Shown here piece by piece: positions 60,857 to 64,000 of a DNA stretch of 64,000 nt (positions are counted from its first letter, which is position 1; every line of letters starts with the position of its first letter). The notes beneath the pieces were generated by a model. The model made no database searches and was not told the DNA's origin. It was given only the letters and a program-made list of their open reading frames with translations. The DNA comes from Lentzea fradiae. Its GTDB lineage: Bacteria > Actinomycetota > Actinomycetes > Mycobacteriales > Pseudonocardiaceae. The position numbers and the translations under genes were made by a program. Where the stretch lies: contig NZ_FNCC01000002.1 in the NCBI RefSeq assembly GCF_900100955.1, positions 434,001 through 498,000 on the forward strand, written 5' to 3'.

Positions 60857-61786
60857 GTGCCCCCACCCCGCCGCCGCCCCGTCCCGACGCCCCCGGCAGG
60901 AGGCCGCCCGAAGGTCGCCGGCCTGCACCGCCGCACCTCAGGGGAGCAGACCACCCGGCCCGCCGCGCCTGCCGAGCCGACCGAGGCCGCCCCGCCTGCC
61001 GAGGCCGTGACGCCCGAGGTCGTCGAGCCGAAGCCCACGCCCGAGAGCACGGTGCCCGAGAGCACGGCGGCGCCCGAGGTCACGTCAGACCAGGCCGCCG
61101 TCCCCGGCCGCGTCGAGGCCGAGGCCGCCGACCAGGCCGCTGACCAGCCCGAGGCCGCCGGCCAGCCCGAACCCGGCGACTCCCCGGCTTCCGCCTGGTC
61201 GGACCCCCTCCCCGAACTTGACACCGAGTCCACCCCGGACCCCGCCAAGCGCCGCCCGATCACCTGGCACCTGCCCGCGGCCCTGGTCGCCGTCGCCGTC
61301 CTGCTCGCAGCCCTGGGCACGTTCTTCCTGGTCAAGTCGCGTGCGGTGGACTACGACGCGGCCCTGGTCGACACCGGCACCACCTCCGAGGTCAACGGCC
61401 AGGTCCGCGAGGCCGTCGAGAGGGCGTTCTCCTACAACTTCGCCGACGTGGCCGCGACCGAGCGGGCCGCGGCCGAGCTGCTCACCGGCAGGGCGTTGTG
61501 CCAGTACAACGCGGTGTTCGGCCCGGTGAAGGAGGTCGCGCCGCAGCAGAAGCTGGTCGTGACCGTGCGCGTGGTGTCGTCGGCCGTGTCGTCGCTGCGG
61601 GACGGCCACGCGACCGTGCTGGTCTTCGCCGACCAGGTCACCACCCGCACGACGGACAACCAGTCCGGCGGCGGCACGGCCATGCTCCGGGTGGGCGCGG
61701 TGGCGGACGGCGGGCGCTGGAAGATCGACAACATGGAGATGTTCGGCGCGACGGCCGAGCAGAACCGCCAACTCGAGGGCTGCTGA
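60857..61786 (+). CDS. Mce-associated membrane protein (second)
   Basis: A 309-residue protein. The first 140 residues are a Pro/Glu/Ala-rich cytoplasmic stretch, residues about 145-168 a membrane helix (WHLPAALVAVAVLLAALGTF), and the rest an exported domain like that of the first Mam protein (YNFADVAATERAAAELLTGR). No in-frame ATG or good ribosome binding site exists near its start; GTG at 60857, 11 bases after the first stop, is the best choice. Ends the mce operon. Confidence 0.8.
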   Translation: MPPPRRRPVPTPPAGGRPKVAGLHRRTSGEQTTRPAAPAEPTEAAPPAEAVTPEVVEPKPTPESTVPESTAAPEVTSDQAAVPGRVEAEAADQAADQPEAAGQPEPGDSPASAWSDPLPELDTESTPDPAKRRPITWHLPAALVAVAVLLAALGTFFLVKSRAVDYDAALVDTGTTSEVNGQVREAVERAFSYNFADVAATERAAAELLTGRALCQYNAVFGPVKEVAPQQKLVVTVRVVSSAVSSLRDGHATVLVFADQVTTRTTDNQSGGGTAMLRVGAVADGGRWKIDNMEMFGATAEQNRQLEGC

Positions 61787-61868
61787 CCGCACGCGGGGCC
61801 CTTTCGTACTGTGTGTTGGTTCGTAGGGCCCCCGCGTGCGGTGGGCGAGTACGAAAGAGCCCCGCGTG
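61787..61868 (+). terminator. Two overlapping inverted repeats after the mce operon
   Basis: Hairpin one: CCGCACGCGGG at 61787-61797 pairs with CCCGCGTGCGG at 61831-61841. Hairpin two: 61790-61810 pairs with 61848-61868 over 21 bases with one mismatch. Both use the same left arm, so only one can form at a time. The first has a GC stem directly after the stop codon and should end mce transcription. Confidence 0.7.
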
Positions 61869-62261
61869 AGGTAAGTGCGTGGGGTTTCGGTGAGCCCTGC
61901 CGGACGAGGGTGGCCGGGGGTCGTTTGAGCCGGGCCGGTGCGGGGTATCTGATCGCCGTCCCCTAAGATCAACTCCGCTCCGAGGTCGTCACAGGAGTCC
62001 CAGAAGCACCGATACGACCCTCTCCGCCAGACCCGACACGCGTGATCTCGGTCACAGCGATTCTCGCACCGGTCTGCAGCACCACTTGAAACGGTCAACT
62101 TCCCACCGGATCGGCCGCACTCGTGTTTGCGCAGGTCAGTTGAGTGGCAGAAAGTAAACGGCGCTCCATCCACAGGGTGGATCGGCCCGCAACATCTTGA
62201 CTGCACGCTCATGCGGGGTCACTCTGTCGGTGAGCAAGAGGAGGGTCCTTCCAGGTGCCTC
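61869..62261 (+). other. Long upstream region of rpoB
   Basis: About 390 bases with no credible gene. Regulatory sites for rpoBC are likely, but apart from the hairpins before it and the two promoter-like sequences after it I recognise nothing. Confidence 0.4.
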
Positions 62262-62290
62262 TCGACAGTCGCCGTGCGTGTGGCTAGACT
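62262..62290 (+). promoter_or_regulatory. Candidate rpoB promoter, distal
   Basis: TCGACA, a 17-base spacer and TAGACT. The -10 matches the actinobacterial TAnnnT form. It would give a leader of about 120 bases. Confidence 0.45.
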
Positions 62291-62361
62291 GCCCCTTTGC
62301 GCTGCCCATTTTCCGCTTGCCCTTCGCCGAGAGCGTGGATTAGTCGGGCATCGCCGCACCC

Positions 62362-62390
62362 TTGACAGCCGTGCTAGTTCGCTCTAGCCA
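62362..62390 (+). promoter_or_regulatory. Candidate rpoB promoter, proximal
   Basis: TTGACA, a 17-base spacer and TAGCCA, exactly 100 bases after the distal candidate. The -35 is a consensus match. The start site would fall about 20 bases before the rpoB start. Confidence 0.5.
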
Positions 62391-62416
62391 GCTACCTGTC
62401 CCTGGAAGGACGCATC

Positions 62417-64000
<1,584 letters not shown>

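Overview
The window is high-GC actinobacterial chromosome. It has GTG and TTG starts, stop/start overlaps of the GTGA type, a charged SecE/NusG pair, a complete mce locus and KorAB. Gene content and order (nuo - polyprenyl synthase - htpX - yajQ - tRNA-Tyr; tRNA-Thr - tRNA-Met - rpmG - hadAB - tRNA-Trp - secE - nusG - rplKA - rplJL - mceG - rpoB) point to Mycobacteriales/Pseudonocardiales. Proteins read like Lentzea, Saccharothrix or Actinosynnema, but the genus is inference. hadC, which follows hadB in mycolate makers, is absent. Layout: 1-7.4 kb is the distal end of the complex I operon (nuoI-nuoN) followed by a long-chain polyprenyl diphosphate synthase, probably for the menaquinone tail. 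7.4-15.9 kb holds a RarD-type permease, a long disordered membrane-anchored sunset-domain protein, 2-oxoacid:ferredoxin oxidoreductase korAB, a crotonase-family protein, an Lrp/AsnC regulator and a dimethylargininase (ddaH). 15.9-25.4 kb is an accessory island. Its central part is clearly AT-richer than the core (29 of 60 bases are G or C at 22021-22080, against 43 of 60 at 43141-43200). It carries an IS5-type transposase remnant, three XRE regulators, a HAD phosphatase, several membrane-linked unknowns and a 162-base near-perfect hairpin. It is framed by two copies of the last nine codons and stop codon of ddaH, and a terminator directly follows the outer copy. The simplest reading is integration at the 3' end of ddaH with the original gene end left at the far side. 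25.4-30.6 kb has a Schlafen/AlbA-type ATP-binding protein with an inverted-repeat operator, an MFS remnant, a lytic transglycosylase-like protein and a LysR regulator. 30.8-34.7 kb has a three-gene nuoB/nuoC/nuoI-like cluster, htpX, rfbA, yajQ and tRNA-Tyr. 34.8-43.7 kb is mixed: an orphan Phd/HicB-like antitoxin, a PP2C-like phosphatase, an HxlR-controlled reductase pair, an orphan LexA box between convergent genes, GNAT and PhzF enzymes, and a GGDEF-EAL membrane protein with a broken GGDEF motif. 43.8-64 kb is the translation/transcription core (tRNAs, rpmG, hadAB, secE, nusG, rplKA, rplJL, start of rpoB) with a complete mce lipid-import operon between rplL and rpoB. Best candidates for something undescribed: the island genes between 20.7 and 25.1 kb (a membrane-anchored beta-rich protein, the giant hairpin, a three-gene operon ending in a four-helix membrane protein, and a TRADD-N-associated-membrane-domain-like protein), the ddaH-tail duplication that marks the island, and the orphan SOS box at 38959. 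All functional statements rest on reading motifs and remembered family features; no database search was possible.
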